Assembly (NCBI GenBank): GCA_964424635.1
Contig: CAYRJC010000047.1
Location: 1 to 6,531 of the forward strand
Length of the DNA stretch: 6,531 nucleotides
DNA from: UBA920 sp964424635
GTDB taxonomy: Bacteria > Patescibacteriota > Doudnabacteria > UBA920
Reading direction: 5' to 3'
Every line of letters starts with the position of its first letter. Positions within the stretch are counted from its first letter, which is position 1. The translations under genes and the position numbers were made by a program. The notes below the pieces were generated by a model, which was not told the origin of the DNA, ran no database searches, and saw only the letters and a program-made list of their open reading frames with translations. Below, in pieces: positions 1 to 5,520 of the stretch.

Positions 1-1268
1 TTTCATCTGCTCCAGAATTAGCCTCAACAAAAGTATTTGTACCAAAGCCTTTGGTAAATTCTTCGCCTGTTAAATCCAAGGCAGATAATGTGTTTATGCC
101 TCCTAGTAGTAAGAGCAATAAGCCTCCCGAGCGCAGGTCGTATAAGAGGTTGTTAACTATCTTTGTGGCTTTAGCTTTGATTGCGGTGGTGGCACTAGTG
201 ATAATTGTTTTGCCGAGCGCTAATGTAACAATTTATGCCAGGTCTCAGACTGTTGCTAGAGATTTGGAGTTAGTAATTGATTCCAATAAAGACTCAGTTA
301 ATAGCGCGAGTCTCACTTTGCCGGCCACTAAAGTAGATGAATCTAAACAAGTTTCATCTAGCTTTACTGTAAACGGAAAGAAGGAAGTCGGAAGCAAGGC
401 GCAAGGTCGCGTAGCTATTTATAACTTAACTGGTAGCGCTATGAATTTGCGAACCAGCACCACGGTACTCACCGTTGGTTCTAAATCTTATTATTTTGTA
501 TCTGATCAAAACGGGATCAATTCATTAGAGAGCCCTAGTAAGGACAGCAATGCTACTACTGCTGATATAATTGCCGGCGATGGGGGAGAGGATTTCAATC
601 TCCCGGCTGGAACTCGCATCGAAATTAATAATCAATCTTTCGGTAGTCAGCCTCAGAGATTATATGCAAAGACTATAACTCAAGTTATCGGCGGTTCTTC
701 TAGGTTTATTTCTGTGGTTAGTAAAGAAGATCAAGATCAAGCTCAAAAAGAATTAATAAAGAAAGCAATTGAAGATATAAATAAAAATCTTTCTGATGGA
801 CGTAAGCTAGTGGAAGGTGCTTATAATGTTGAGGTGGTGGGTTTTACATCTGACAAACCAGAAGGAACCGAATCAACTACTTTTGAAGTAACTGCCACAA
901 TAAAAATTACCGGATTAGCTTTTAACGAAAATGATTTAAAGCAAATGGTAAGAGGAAGGTTAACTCAGACTTTGGGTAGTGATAAAACTTTGCAAGAGCA
1001 AGATAAAGACTCTGTGATTTATAAAATCAAAGGTCTGGATTTGACCACTGGGATTATGCAATTATCTATTCATTATGAAAGCCAAGCCAAGCCAACAATT
1101 GATGAGAATGATTTAACAAATCAGTTGGCAGGAAAATCTAAAGAACAAGCCAGTGATTTGTTGCTAACCAATCCAAATATTGAACGGGTAAATATAAGCT
1201 TAGCGCCAAGTTGGCAAAAATCATTTCCGCGAATTGCCAAAAAGGTTCATATAGAAGTCGTTGAATAA
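1..1268 (+). CDS. Single-pass membrane protein, 5'-partial, baseplate J-like family of Patescibacteria (tentative)
   Basis: The frame is open from base 3 to the TAA at 1266-1268, so the gene begins before the window. A TTG at 51 is the first possible start inside the window, but codons before it read on as plausible protein (Ser, Pro and Lys rich). Counting from that TTG, residues 1-33 are a polar cytoplasmic stretch ending in basic RRSYKR. Residues 34-54 form one hydrophobic membrane segment, and the remaining ~350 residues are a cysteine-free, beta-rich region that should lie outside the membrane. The segment near residues 115-150 (KAQGRVAIYN onward) and the C-terminal GKSKEQA ... PSWQKSFPRIAKKVHIEV pattern resemble, from memory, patescibacterial proteins annotated as baseplate J/gp47-like. 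The biological role of that family is not established. There is no link to the ribosomal cluster beyond proximity. The membrane topology is fairly secure; the family assignment is tentative. Confidence 0.75.
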   Translation, partial: SSAPELASTKVFVPKPLVNSSPVKSKADNVFMPPSSKSNKPPERRSYKRLLTIFVALALIAVVALVIIVLPSANVTIYARSQTVARDLELVIDSNKDSVNSASLTLPATKVDESKQVSSSFTVNGKKEVGSKAQGRVAIYNLTGSAMNLRTSTTVLTVGSKSYYFVSDQNGINSLESPSKDSNATTADIIAGDGGEDFNLPAGTRIEINNQSFGSQPQRLYAKTITQVIGGSSRFISVVSKEDQDQAQKELIKKAIEDINKNLSDGRKLVEGAYNVEVVGFTSDKPEGTESTTFEVTATIKITGLAFNENDLKQMVRGRLTQTLGSDKTLQEQDKDSVIYKIKGLDLTTGIMQLSIHYESQAKPTIDENDLTNQLAGKSKEQASDLLLTNPNIERVNISLAPSWQKSFPRIAKKVHIEVVE

Positions 1269-1286
1269 AAATTTAGTAAAAAAAAT

Positions 1287-1310
1287 ACCGCCAACTCCGT
1301 AGTTGGCGGT
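1287..1310 (-). terminator. Intrinsic terminator, mainly serving the minus strand (bidirectional)
   Basis: A perfect 10-bp stem (ACCGCCAACT / AGTTGGCGGT) encloses a CCGT tetraloop. Read on the minus strand it is followed by ATTTTTTTT, a strong U-tract, so it should end transcription of the minus-strand gene at 1445-1837. On the plus strand only a short TTT follows, so termination of the membrane-protein gene that ends at 1268 is probably weaker. The hairpin lies between two convergent genes. A second inverted repeat, GCTCAAT-T-ATTGAGC at 1313-1327, abuts it. Confidence 0.85.
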
Positions 1311-1327
1311 TTGCTCAATTATTGAGC

Positions 1328-1444
1328 TTATGTATTTGAATATATTCCAGTAGCAATAAGCACCGGATGAAATTCTTCATCGTCCATTTTGTTGTATTCT
1401 TTGCCCTTGATGTGGATCCCATCTTCATCATCAACAAAGTCTTC
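1328..1444 (-). other. In-frame 38-codon continuation of the minus-strand gene beyond its TAA
   Basis: Directly after the TAA at 1445-1447 the same frame stays open for 38 codons and closes at a TAA at 1328-1330, 17 bases before the terminator hairpin. The predicted residues begin EDFVDDEDGIHIKGKEY and end FHPVLIATGIYSNT. The frame has a coding look: by my count 29 of 38 codons start with a purine and 17 with G. This may be the true C-terminus of the 130-residue protein, cut off by a nonsense change. A second frame is also open here (it starts MMKMGSTSRA), but its composition is less protein-like. I infer that the continuation is or was translated; the sequence does not prove it. Confidence 0.5.
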
Positions 1445-1837
1445 TTATCGGATTTTACCGAGTTTCATATTTATTTCCATTAAATACCTATGGTCATCAA
1501 ACGAGACATGTTTTTGAAGATAATTAAATATATGGTATCGAAAACTTCTGTCGCTGGGATCATAAAACGCCGGAAGATTTGCGATTTGGAGAATGTCCAA
1601 AAGATCTTTTCTCTCTCCAAAGCATTCGACGATTATTATATCAGCCAATGAAACATTTCTTTGATCGCCTGTCTCATAAGCTTCTCGGATAAGCTTAATT
1701 GCTTCCGAGACTAACCCTTTTCCAGTTTTTATCTGTTCTTCTGTTAGATTTACCACTGATTTGTAAAGTTCGAATTGTATGTCTTTCTCAGCTTCACCAA
1801 TAAATTTATTTATTTCCTGGTTTTTTGAATCTAGCAT
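1445..1837 (-). CDS. Uncharacterised 130-residue helical protein, possibly C-terminally truncated
   Basis: I do not recognise this protein. It starts at ATG 1837-1835, preceded by a strong Shine-Dalgarno (GGAGG at 1845-1849, 7-nt spacing) and a consensus promoter, so expression is well supported. The product is soluble, with no signal peptide or membrane segment. The N-terminal two thirds are charged and look helical (for example LVSEAIKLIREAYETGD near residues 43-59). A short segment around residues 60-74 (SLADIIIVECFGERK) contains the only cysteine. The C-terminal part (FRYHIFNYLQKHVSFDDHRY) is aromatic-rich. It is transcribed divergently from the ribosomal cluster and convergently with the membrane-protein gene. 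The TAA stop may be premature, because the frame continues for 38 coding-like codons toward the terminator. The ORF is convincing; the function is unknown. Confidence 0.75.
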   Translation of the reverse strand: MLDSKNQEINKFIGEAEKDIQFELYKSVVNLTEEQIKTGKGLVSEAIKLIREAYETGDQRNVSLADIIIVECFGERKDLLDILQIANLPAFYDPSDRSFRYHIFNYLQKHVSFDDHRYLMEINMKLGKIR

Positions 1838-1840
1838 TAT

Positions 1841-1851
1841 TTTTCCTCCAA
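1841..1851 (-). promoter_or_regulatory. Strong ribosome binding site of the minus-strand gene
   Basis: On the minus strand the sequence reads TTGGAGGAAAA and then ATA before the ATG. GGAGG (1845-1849) sits 7 nt from the start codon. It fixes the start at 1837 and is the best Shine-Dalgarno match in the window; most of the ribosomal genes have much weaker ones. Confidence 0.8.
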
Positions 1852-1875
1852 TTTTTTTGTAATTTATTTTCCTAT

Positions 1876-1904
1876 GTTATATCATAAAATATGAATTATG
1901 TCAA
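1876..1904 (-). promoter_or_regulatory. Promoter of the minus-strand gene
   Basis: On the minus strand there is a perfect -35 TTGACA (1899-1904), a 17-bp spacer and a -10 TATAAC (1876-1881) preceded by TGA, an extended -10. The implied transcript starts near 1869, giving a leader of about 30 nt. It is a near-consensus housekeeping sigma-70 type promoter. Confidence 0.8.
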
Positions 1905-1940
1905 TATATAGCGAAATTACATGATTTTATTAGAAAATTG

Positions 1941-1968
1941 TTGACAATTCTTGTTACTGTGTTAGAAT
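1941..1968 (+). promoter_or_regulatory. Promoter of the infA-led translation cluster
   Basis: There is a perfect -35 TTGACA (1941-1946), a 16-bp spacer and a -10 TAGAAT (1963-1968) preceded by TGT at 1960-1962, an extended -10. The start of transcription should be near 1975, leaving a leader of about 50 nt before infA. It faces away from the promoter at 1876-1904, with 36 bp between the two -35 boxes. It is the only clear promoter I see for the downstream genes. Confidence 0.8.
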
Positions 1969-2024
1969 TAGAGAAATTCGTAATTTAGTGAAATTCCGCA
2001 AGGAAAATACAAGAAAACAAGAAT

Positions 2025-2252
2025 TTGGGAAGCCCTGAACAAAACCAAACAATTGAACTAGAAGGTAAAGTTATCGAAAGTTTACCTAATACTGTTTTTC
2101 GTGTTCAATTGGAAGCTGGACAAGTGATTTTAGGTCATTTATCAGGAAAGATGAGATTGCACCGCATTAGGGTTTTACCTGGTGATAAGGTGCTTATAGA
2201 AGTCACTCCATATGATTTAACTAAGGGTCGTATAACCAGACGATTAAAGTAA
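2025..2252 (+). CDS. infA: Translation initiation factor IF-1
   Basis: IF-1 binds the A site of the 30S subunit and helps IF-2 and IF-3 select the initiator tRNA. The 75-residue product is of family length and is a single S1-type OB fold. It shows the hallmark stretches IELEGKVIESLPNTVFRVQLE, ILGHLSGKMRLHRIRVLPGD and TPYDLTKGRITRR. No ATG is available: the frame is closed upstream by a TGA at 1989, and the only normal start codon before the conserved domain is TTG at 2025. An AGGAAA at 2001-2006 is too far away (18 nt) to serve that codon well. A purine-rich AAGAAAA at 2011-2017 is better placed but weak. It is the first gene of the cluster and follows the promoter at 1941-1968. Identity is certain; the start is probable. 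Confidence 0.95.
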   Translation: MGSPEQNQTIELEGKVIESLPNTVFRVQLEAGQVILGHLSGKMRLHRIRVLPGDKVLIEVTPYDLTKGRITRRLK

Positions 2253-2282
2253 ATCTCAGCTAAATAATTAATATTATAAGAA

Positions 2283-2358
2283 CCAGTCTAATTTTGATTT
2301 AAGATTAAGACTGTGGGAACCTCAAGGCTCCCTAAATTGACTATTTTAAATAGTTCAA
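2283..2358 (+). promoter_or_regulatory. Three tandem hairpins in the infA-rpmJ spacer
   Basis: The 118-nt spacer holds three possible stems. The first is CAGTCTAAT (2284-2292) with ATTAAGACTG (2304-2313), which carries one bulge. The second is GGGA-A-CC / GG-C-TCCC around a TCAA loop (2315-2332). The third is TTGACTAT (2337-2344) with ATAGTTCAA (2350-2358), also with one bulge. The third overlaps the start of the rpmJ Shine-Dalgarno AAGGA (2357-2361), so folding could limit ribosome access. None is followed by a U-tract, so they are not terminators. A regulatory role is inferred; processing sites are an alternative. Confidence 0.4.
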
Positions 2359-2370
2359 GGATAAATATTT

Positions 2371-2484
2371 ATGAAAGTACGCGCAAGCGCAAAACCTATT
2401 TGTAAGAAATGCAAGGTCGTCAAAAGATTTGGTCGGGTCTTTGTGATCTGTGAAGTTCCTAAGCACAAACAACGCCAAGGTTAA
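2371..2484 (+). CDS. rpmJ: 50S ribosomal protein L36
   Basis: L36 is a small zinc-ribbon protein of the large subunit that stabilises 23S rRNA folding. The 37-residue product has the usual bacterial length. It runs from MKVRASAKPICKKCKVVKR to the standard C-terminus KHKQRQG. The four zinc ligands are Cys11, Cys14, Cys27 and His32, in the spacing C-x2-C-x12-C-x4-H, so it is the zinc-binding form. The start is ATG at 2371 with AAGGA at 2357-2361, 9 nt away. It follows infA, as in many bacteria. Its last codons form the left arm of a terminator-like hairpin. Confidence 0.95.
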   Translation: MKVRASAKPICKKCKVVKRFGRVFVICEVPKHKQRQG

Positions 2485-2512
2485 TCGTTTCGATTAGTCC
2501 TCGGGCGTTTTT
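2473..2512 (+). terminator. Terminator-like hairpin (possible attenuator) overlapping the end of rpmJ
   Basis: The core stem TAATCG (2482-2487), loop TTT and CGATTA (2491-2496) is extended outward. GG (2479-2480) pairs with CC (2499-2500), and CGCC (2473-2476) pairs with GGCG (2504-2507), with small internal loops. TTTTT follows at 2508-2512 and the next bases are T-rich. This is the layout of an intrinsic terminator. No separate promoter for rpsM is visible after it, so partial termination or attenuation between rpmJ and rpsM is more likely than a full stop. Confidence 0.55.
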
Positions 2513-2536
2513 ATTGTTATTAATTTTTAAAGAAGT

Positions 2537-2926
2537 ATGGCACGTATTGCCGGAGTAAACATTCCAACAGAAAAAAGAATAGAAGCATCTCTTCAGTATA
2601 TTTATGGAGTTGGACCAACCCTTGCTAAGAAAGCCTTGGCAGAAACTAAAGTTGATCCAGATATTCGCACAAAAGATTTAAGTGAAGATGATTTGGCTAA
2701 GCTTCGTGATTTTATTGATAAGAATTTTAAAACCGAAGGTAACTTAAAGCAACAAGTTTTGCTTAACATTAAGCGCCTCAAAGAAATTGGCTCTTATCGT
2801 GGTAGTCGTCACAAAAAGAGTTTGCCGGTTCGTGGTCAACGTACCAAGACCAACTCTCGAACTCGTCACGGTAATGTACGCCGCACAGCTGGTAGTGGGC
2901 GTAAGAAGTCATCAGATAAGACCTAA
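2537..2926 (+). CDS. rpsM: 30S ribosomal protein S13
   Basis: S13 sits in the head of the small subunit, contacts the P-site tRNA and forms a bridge to the large subunit. The 129-residue product is close to the family's usual 115-126. It shows the N-terminal ARIAGVNIPTEKRIEASLQYIYGVG helix-two-turn-helix region. It also has the C-terminal GSYRGSRHKKSLPVRGQR and TKTNSRTRHGNVRR segments, ending in a basic tail that reaches the tRNA. The start is ATG at 2537, 52 nt after rpmJ; the nearest purine run (AAAGAAG, 2529-2535) is too close to be a standard Shine-Dalgarno. It is followed by rpsK after 23 nt. Confidence 0.97.
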   Translation: MARIAGVNIPTEKRIEASLQYIYGVGPTLAKKALAETKVDPDIRTKDLSEDDLAKLRDFIDKNFKTEGNLKQQVLLNIKRLKEIGSYRGSRHKKSLPVRGQRTKTNSRTRHGNVRRTAGSGRKKSSDKT

Positions 2927-2949
2927 TCTTTCGGAAATTTTATAAACAT

Positions 2950-3450
2950 ATGTCAGATATTAACGACACAATTACAACTGAAGAAACCACATCTGGTCAA
3001 AGTGCAGCTGAACAGGTTAGTGCTGAAATTGCAGCTAGCTCTGCCGCTACTACAGATATTGCTAGCAAGATTAAAGGTGGTAAGAAAAAGAAGAATAAGA
3101 TTAAGGTTCCGAAAGGTAAAATCTTTATTAATTCTACTTATAACAACACCATTATTTCTGTAACTGATTTAACTGGAAATGTAATCGCTTGGGGTAGTGC
3201 TGGTAAAGCTGGATTTAAAGGCTCTAAGAAATCTACTCCTTATGCTGGTGGTAAAACTATGGAAGATGTTCTATCTCGAGTGAAGGATCGTGGTTTACAA
3301 GAAGTAGATATTTTTATCAAAGGAATTGGCAGCGGCCGTGAGCAAGCGATTCGCGCTTTGCTAGGAGCTGGCTTAACAGTTTTAACTATTAAAGATCGCA
3401 CACCGACCCCGCATGGAGGCGTTCGCCCTAAGAAAGTAAGAAGGGTTTAA
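2950..3450 (+). CDS. rpsK: 30S ribosomal protein S11 with N-terminal extension
   Basis: S11 lies on the platform of the small subunit near the E site. The 166-residue product is longer than the usual ~129. The conserved core begins near residue 50 and includes GKIFINSTYNNTIISVTD, GFKGSKKSTPYA, GSGREQAIRALLGAG and the C-terminal PTPHGGVRPKKVRRV. Residues 1-39 are an acidic, Ser/Ala/Thr-rich and probably disordered tail, followed by a lysine cluster at 40-52. The only Met before the core is the first, which supports the ATG at 2950, although no strong Shine-Dalgarno precedes it. The loop usually written GPGPGRE in other bacteria is GIGSGRE here. The stop is separated by one base from the rpsD start (TAATATG), suggesting coupled translation. 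Confidence 0.96.
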   Translation: MSDINDTITTEETTSGQSAAEQVSAEIAASSAATTDIASKIKGGKKKKNKIKVPKGKIFINSTYNNTIISVTDLTGNVIAWGSAGKAGFKGSKKSTPYAGGKTMEDVLSRVKDRGLQEVDIFIKGIGSGREQAIRALLGAGLTVLTIKDRTPTPHGGVRPKKVRRV

Positions 3451-3451
3451 T

Positions 3452-4060
3452 ATGAGATATACAGGACCAAAAGTAAAAAGAGCTCGTCGATTAGGCTTTG
3501 CCTTTACCGACAAAGATGCCAAGATTTTGCAAAAGCGTGGTTTTCCACCTGGACAGCATGGTCAAAACCGAGTACGTATTTCTGAATACGGAACTCAGTT
3601 GCGTGAGAAGCAAAAAGCCAAGATCAACTATGGTGTTACCGAAAGACAATTCTTGCGATATTTCGAAAAGGCTCAAAAAGGCGCAGGAACAACTGGTGAC
3701 AGTTTATTGCAACTTCTTGAATTACGATTAGATAATATTGTTTTCCGATTAGGCTTTGCTGTAACCCGCGCGCAAGCTCGTCAGTTAGTTAATCATGGTT
3801 TTTTCCAAGTTAACGGTAAGAAAGTAGATATTCCTTCTTATGCTACTAAGCCTGGAGATGTGATTTCTGTGCGCGAAAACAAGAAGACCGCTAAATACAT
3901 GCAAGCTCATAAAGAAGTTTTGAAAAATTTCAAATCTCAAGATTGGGTAGAGCTAAAACCGGCAGACTATTCTGGAAAAGTATTGTCTTCTCCGACTCCA
4001 GAACAAATCGGCAACTTGATTGATACTCAGTTGATCGTTGAACACTATAGCCGTATCTAA
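3452..4060 (+). CDS. rpsD: 30S ribosomal protein S4 (cysteine-free form)
   Basis: S4 is a primary 16S rRNA-binding protein that starts small-subunit assembly, and in several bacteria it represses its own operon. The 202-residue product has the family's usual length. The N-terminal region starts RYTGPKVKRARRLG and lacks the four-cysteine zinc site, so it is the zinc-independent type. The QKRGFPPGQHGQ segment at 27-38 is typical. The S4 RNA-binding domain spans about residues 91-150, including RLDNIVFRLGFAVTRAQARQ and NHGFFQVNGKKVDIPSY. The C-terminus LIVEHYSRI is canonical. The start ATG is one base after the rpsK stop. A 110-nt spacer with a possible structured leader follows. Confidence 0.97.
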   Translation: MRYTGPKVKRARRLGFAFTDKDAKILQKRGFPPGQHGQNRVRISEYGTQLREKQKAKINYGVTERQFLRYFEKAQKGAGTTGDSLLQLLELRLDNIVFRLGFAVTRAQARQLVNHGFFQVNGKKVDIPSYATKPGDVISVRENKKTAKYMQAHKEVLKNFKSQDWVELKPADYSGKVLSSPTPEQIGNLIDTQLIVEHYSRI

Positions 4061-4101
4061 ATATTATTAAGTATTTTATTAACTAAGTTTTTAATTAATC
4101 A

Positions 4102-4165
4102 TCACAAAGATCGCAACTACAAGACTATTGGACGTTTGAGCATTACGAGCTTTGTGAGCAAGGGG
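4102..4165 (+). promoter_or_regulatory. Candidate structured leader and ribosome binding site of rpoA
   Basis: Within the 110-nt rpsD-rpoA spacer, TCACAAAG (4102-4109) pairs perfectly with CTTTGTGA (4150-4157). After an A/G mismatch, TCG (4111-4113) pairs with CGA (4146-4148). The 32 bases inside the stem are not resolved. The segment is visibly richer in G+C than the AT-rich 40 bases before it. The arm ends three bases before AGGGG at 4161-4165, the rpoA Shine-Dalgarno, 5 nt from the ATG. Regulation by folding, possibly through S4 encoded next door, is an inference. Confidence 0.4.
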
Positions 4166-4170
4166 CATTT

Positions 4171-5145
4171 ATGCAACCAATACCATTACCTAATCAGGCT
4201 AAGATTACCCATCTTGAGGGTAATTCTTATGAAGTCACATTAGAGCCATTATATCCTGGCTATGGTGTTACTATTGGCAACACGTTACGTCGTGTTCTGC
4301 TTTCCTCTATGCCAGGTGCAGCCGTTACTGCGGTCAAAATTAAATATGTTGACCATGAGTTTTCTTCTGTACCAAACATTAAAGAAGATGTAATTCAAAT
4401 CATTTTGAATTTGAAGCAGCTTCGTTTGCGTAGCTTTTCTACAGAGCCAGTAAGATTATCTCTTAAAGCAAAAGGCGAAGGGGTAATTACTGCTGACATG
4501 ATCGAAGAAACTGACCAAGTAGAAGTAGTTAACAAGGATATGTACATCTGTACTTTGGATAACAAAAACTCTGATCTAGATATGGAGTTAATCGTTGAAC
4601 AGGGTCGTGGTTATGAGCCAGTTGAAGTTCGTCAAAGCTCTTCTTCTTTAGAAGCAGGAATGTTAGCCATTGATGCAATTTATACCCCAGTTCGTTCTGT
4701 ATATTTTGATGTATCAAACGTTCGTGTGGGAGGAATGACTAACTTTGATAAATTAGTAGTTAGAATGGAAACTGATGGAACAATTACTGGAGGAGAAGCA
4801 ATTGATATTGCATCTCACATCTTGGTTGATCACTTTTCTATGTTGTTTAACAACGAAGGCGCTCAGCGCTTAGAAATGATGGCTCAGTCTGCCTTTGAAG
4901 AGGCTGCAGAGTTGGAAGCTCCAGTCGAAGCAGTTCCTTCAGAACTTACTGATTCAGTAGAAACTGGTACTCCAATTGATGATACGACTTTATCAAATCG
5001 TGCTAAAAATGCATTGCAAAAATCTGGAATTACTACCATGGAATCTTTGACTGCAATGACTAATGATGATATTAATAATATTTCCGGTTTAGGCGAAAAG
5101 ACTATTACCGAAATTCTAGAAATGCTTGGCCGTAATAACGAATAA
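4171..5145 (+). CDS. rpoA: DNA-directed RNA polymerase alpha subunit
   Basis: Alpha dimerises to seed assembly of core RNA polymerase, and its C-terminal domain contacts upstream promoter DNA and activators. The 324-residue product is of family length. The N-terminal domain (about 1-235) carries the dimerisation and beta/beta-prime binding motif GNTLRRVLLSSMPGAAV at 36-52, then the VPNIKEDV segment and GGEAIDIASHILVDHF near its end. A Glu/Pro/Thr-rich linker (about 240-272) leads to a C-terminal helix-hairpin-helix domain from LSNRAKNALQKSGI at 274 through ISGLGEKTITEILEMLG. Both domains are complete. The start ATG at 4171 has a good Shine-Dalgarno. Grouping with rpsM, rpsK, rpsD and rplQ is the standard alpha-operon order. 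Confidence 0.98.
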   Translation: MQPIPLPNQAKITHLEGNSYEVTLEPLYPGYGVTIGNTLRRVLLSSMPGAAVTAVKIKYVDHEFSSVPNIKEDVIQIILNLKQLRLRSFSTEPVRLSLKAKGEGVITADMIEETDQVEVVNKDMYICTLDNKNSDLDMELIVEQGRGYEPVEVRQSSSSLEAGMLAIDAIYTPVRSVYFDVSNVRVGGMTNFDKLVVRMETDGTITGGEAIDIASHILVDHFSMLFNNEGAQRLEMMAQSAFEEAAELEAPVEAVPSELTDSVETGTPIDDTTLSNRAKNALQKSGITTMESLTAMTNDDINNISGLGEKTITEILEMLGRNNE

Positions 5146-5166
5146 GTAATACTAACTTTTAATTAT

Positions 5167-5511
5167 ATGAGACACCAGAAAAAGAAAAAATTTGGAAAAG
5201 GCATGGATCATCGTCGCAAGCTTTTGCGAGCGTTGGCTTCTTCAGCGATTCTGTATGAGAAAATCGAAACTAGTTACTCATATGCCAGGGCAGTTAAGCC
5301 TTATTTAGAAAAATTAATCACTCGCGCTAAAGAGCCAAGTTTGCATAATCGTCGGATATTACTATCTAAGATTTCGAAGAATGCAACAGCAAAAGCATTA
5401 GAAGTGTATGGTCCTCGTTATGCTAATCGCAATGGCGGATACTTGCGTTTAACCAAGCTAAATAATCCAAAGGCTGGTTTGTCAAAAGCCGTAGTGGAAT
5501 TTGTAGAATAA
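5167..5511 (+). CDS. rplQ: 50S ribosomal protein L17
   Basis: L17 lies near the peptide exit tunnel opening on the large subunit. The 114-residue product is of family length. It carries MRHQKKKKFGKGMDHRRKLL, the central LASSAILYEKIET and AVKPYLEKLITRAKE segments, and the near-invariant PRYANRNGGYLRLTKL close to the C-terminus, ending VVEFVE. ATG at 5167 is the expected start, 21 nt after the rpoA stop, with no recognisable Shine-Dalgarno (the spacer is almost all A and T). Translational coupling to rpoA is therefore plausible. The possible rplM start lies 9 nt after its stop. Confidence 0.97.
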   Translation: MRHQKKKKFGKGMDHRRKLLRALASSAILYEKIETSYSYARAVKPYLEKLITRAKEPSLHNRRILLSKISKNATAKALEVYGPRYANRNGGYLRLTKLNNPKAGLSKAVVEFVE

Positions 5512-5520
5512 CTTAAATAT

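Noticed and set aside
1331..1444. Independent small ORF in the other open frame (MMKMGSTSRA...)
   Set aside because: It has no ribosome binding site, and its residue composition is less natural than the frame continuous with the upstream gene.
3491..3731. Open frames on both strands inside rpsD
   Set aside because: They overlap a strongly conserved S4 frame, have no recognisable protein features and no ribosome binding sites; they are shadows of the real gene.
4061..4215. Frame of rpsD stays open long after its TAA, suggesting a third readthrough case
   Set aside because: S4 ends at its canonical YSR-type C-terminus before the TAA, and the following residues (ILLSILLTKF...) look like translated AT-rich spacer, running out of frame into rpoA.
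4529..4717. Minus-strand open frame inside rpoA
   Set aside because: It lies fully inside a conserved gene, with no promoter or ribosome binding site.
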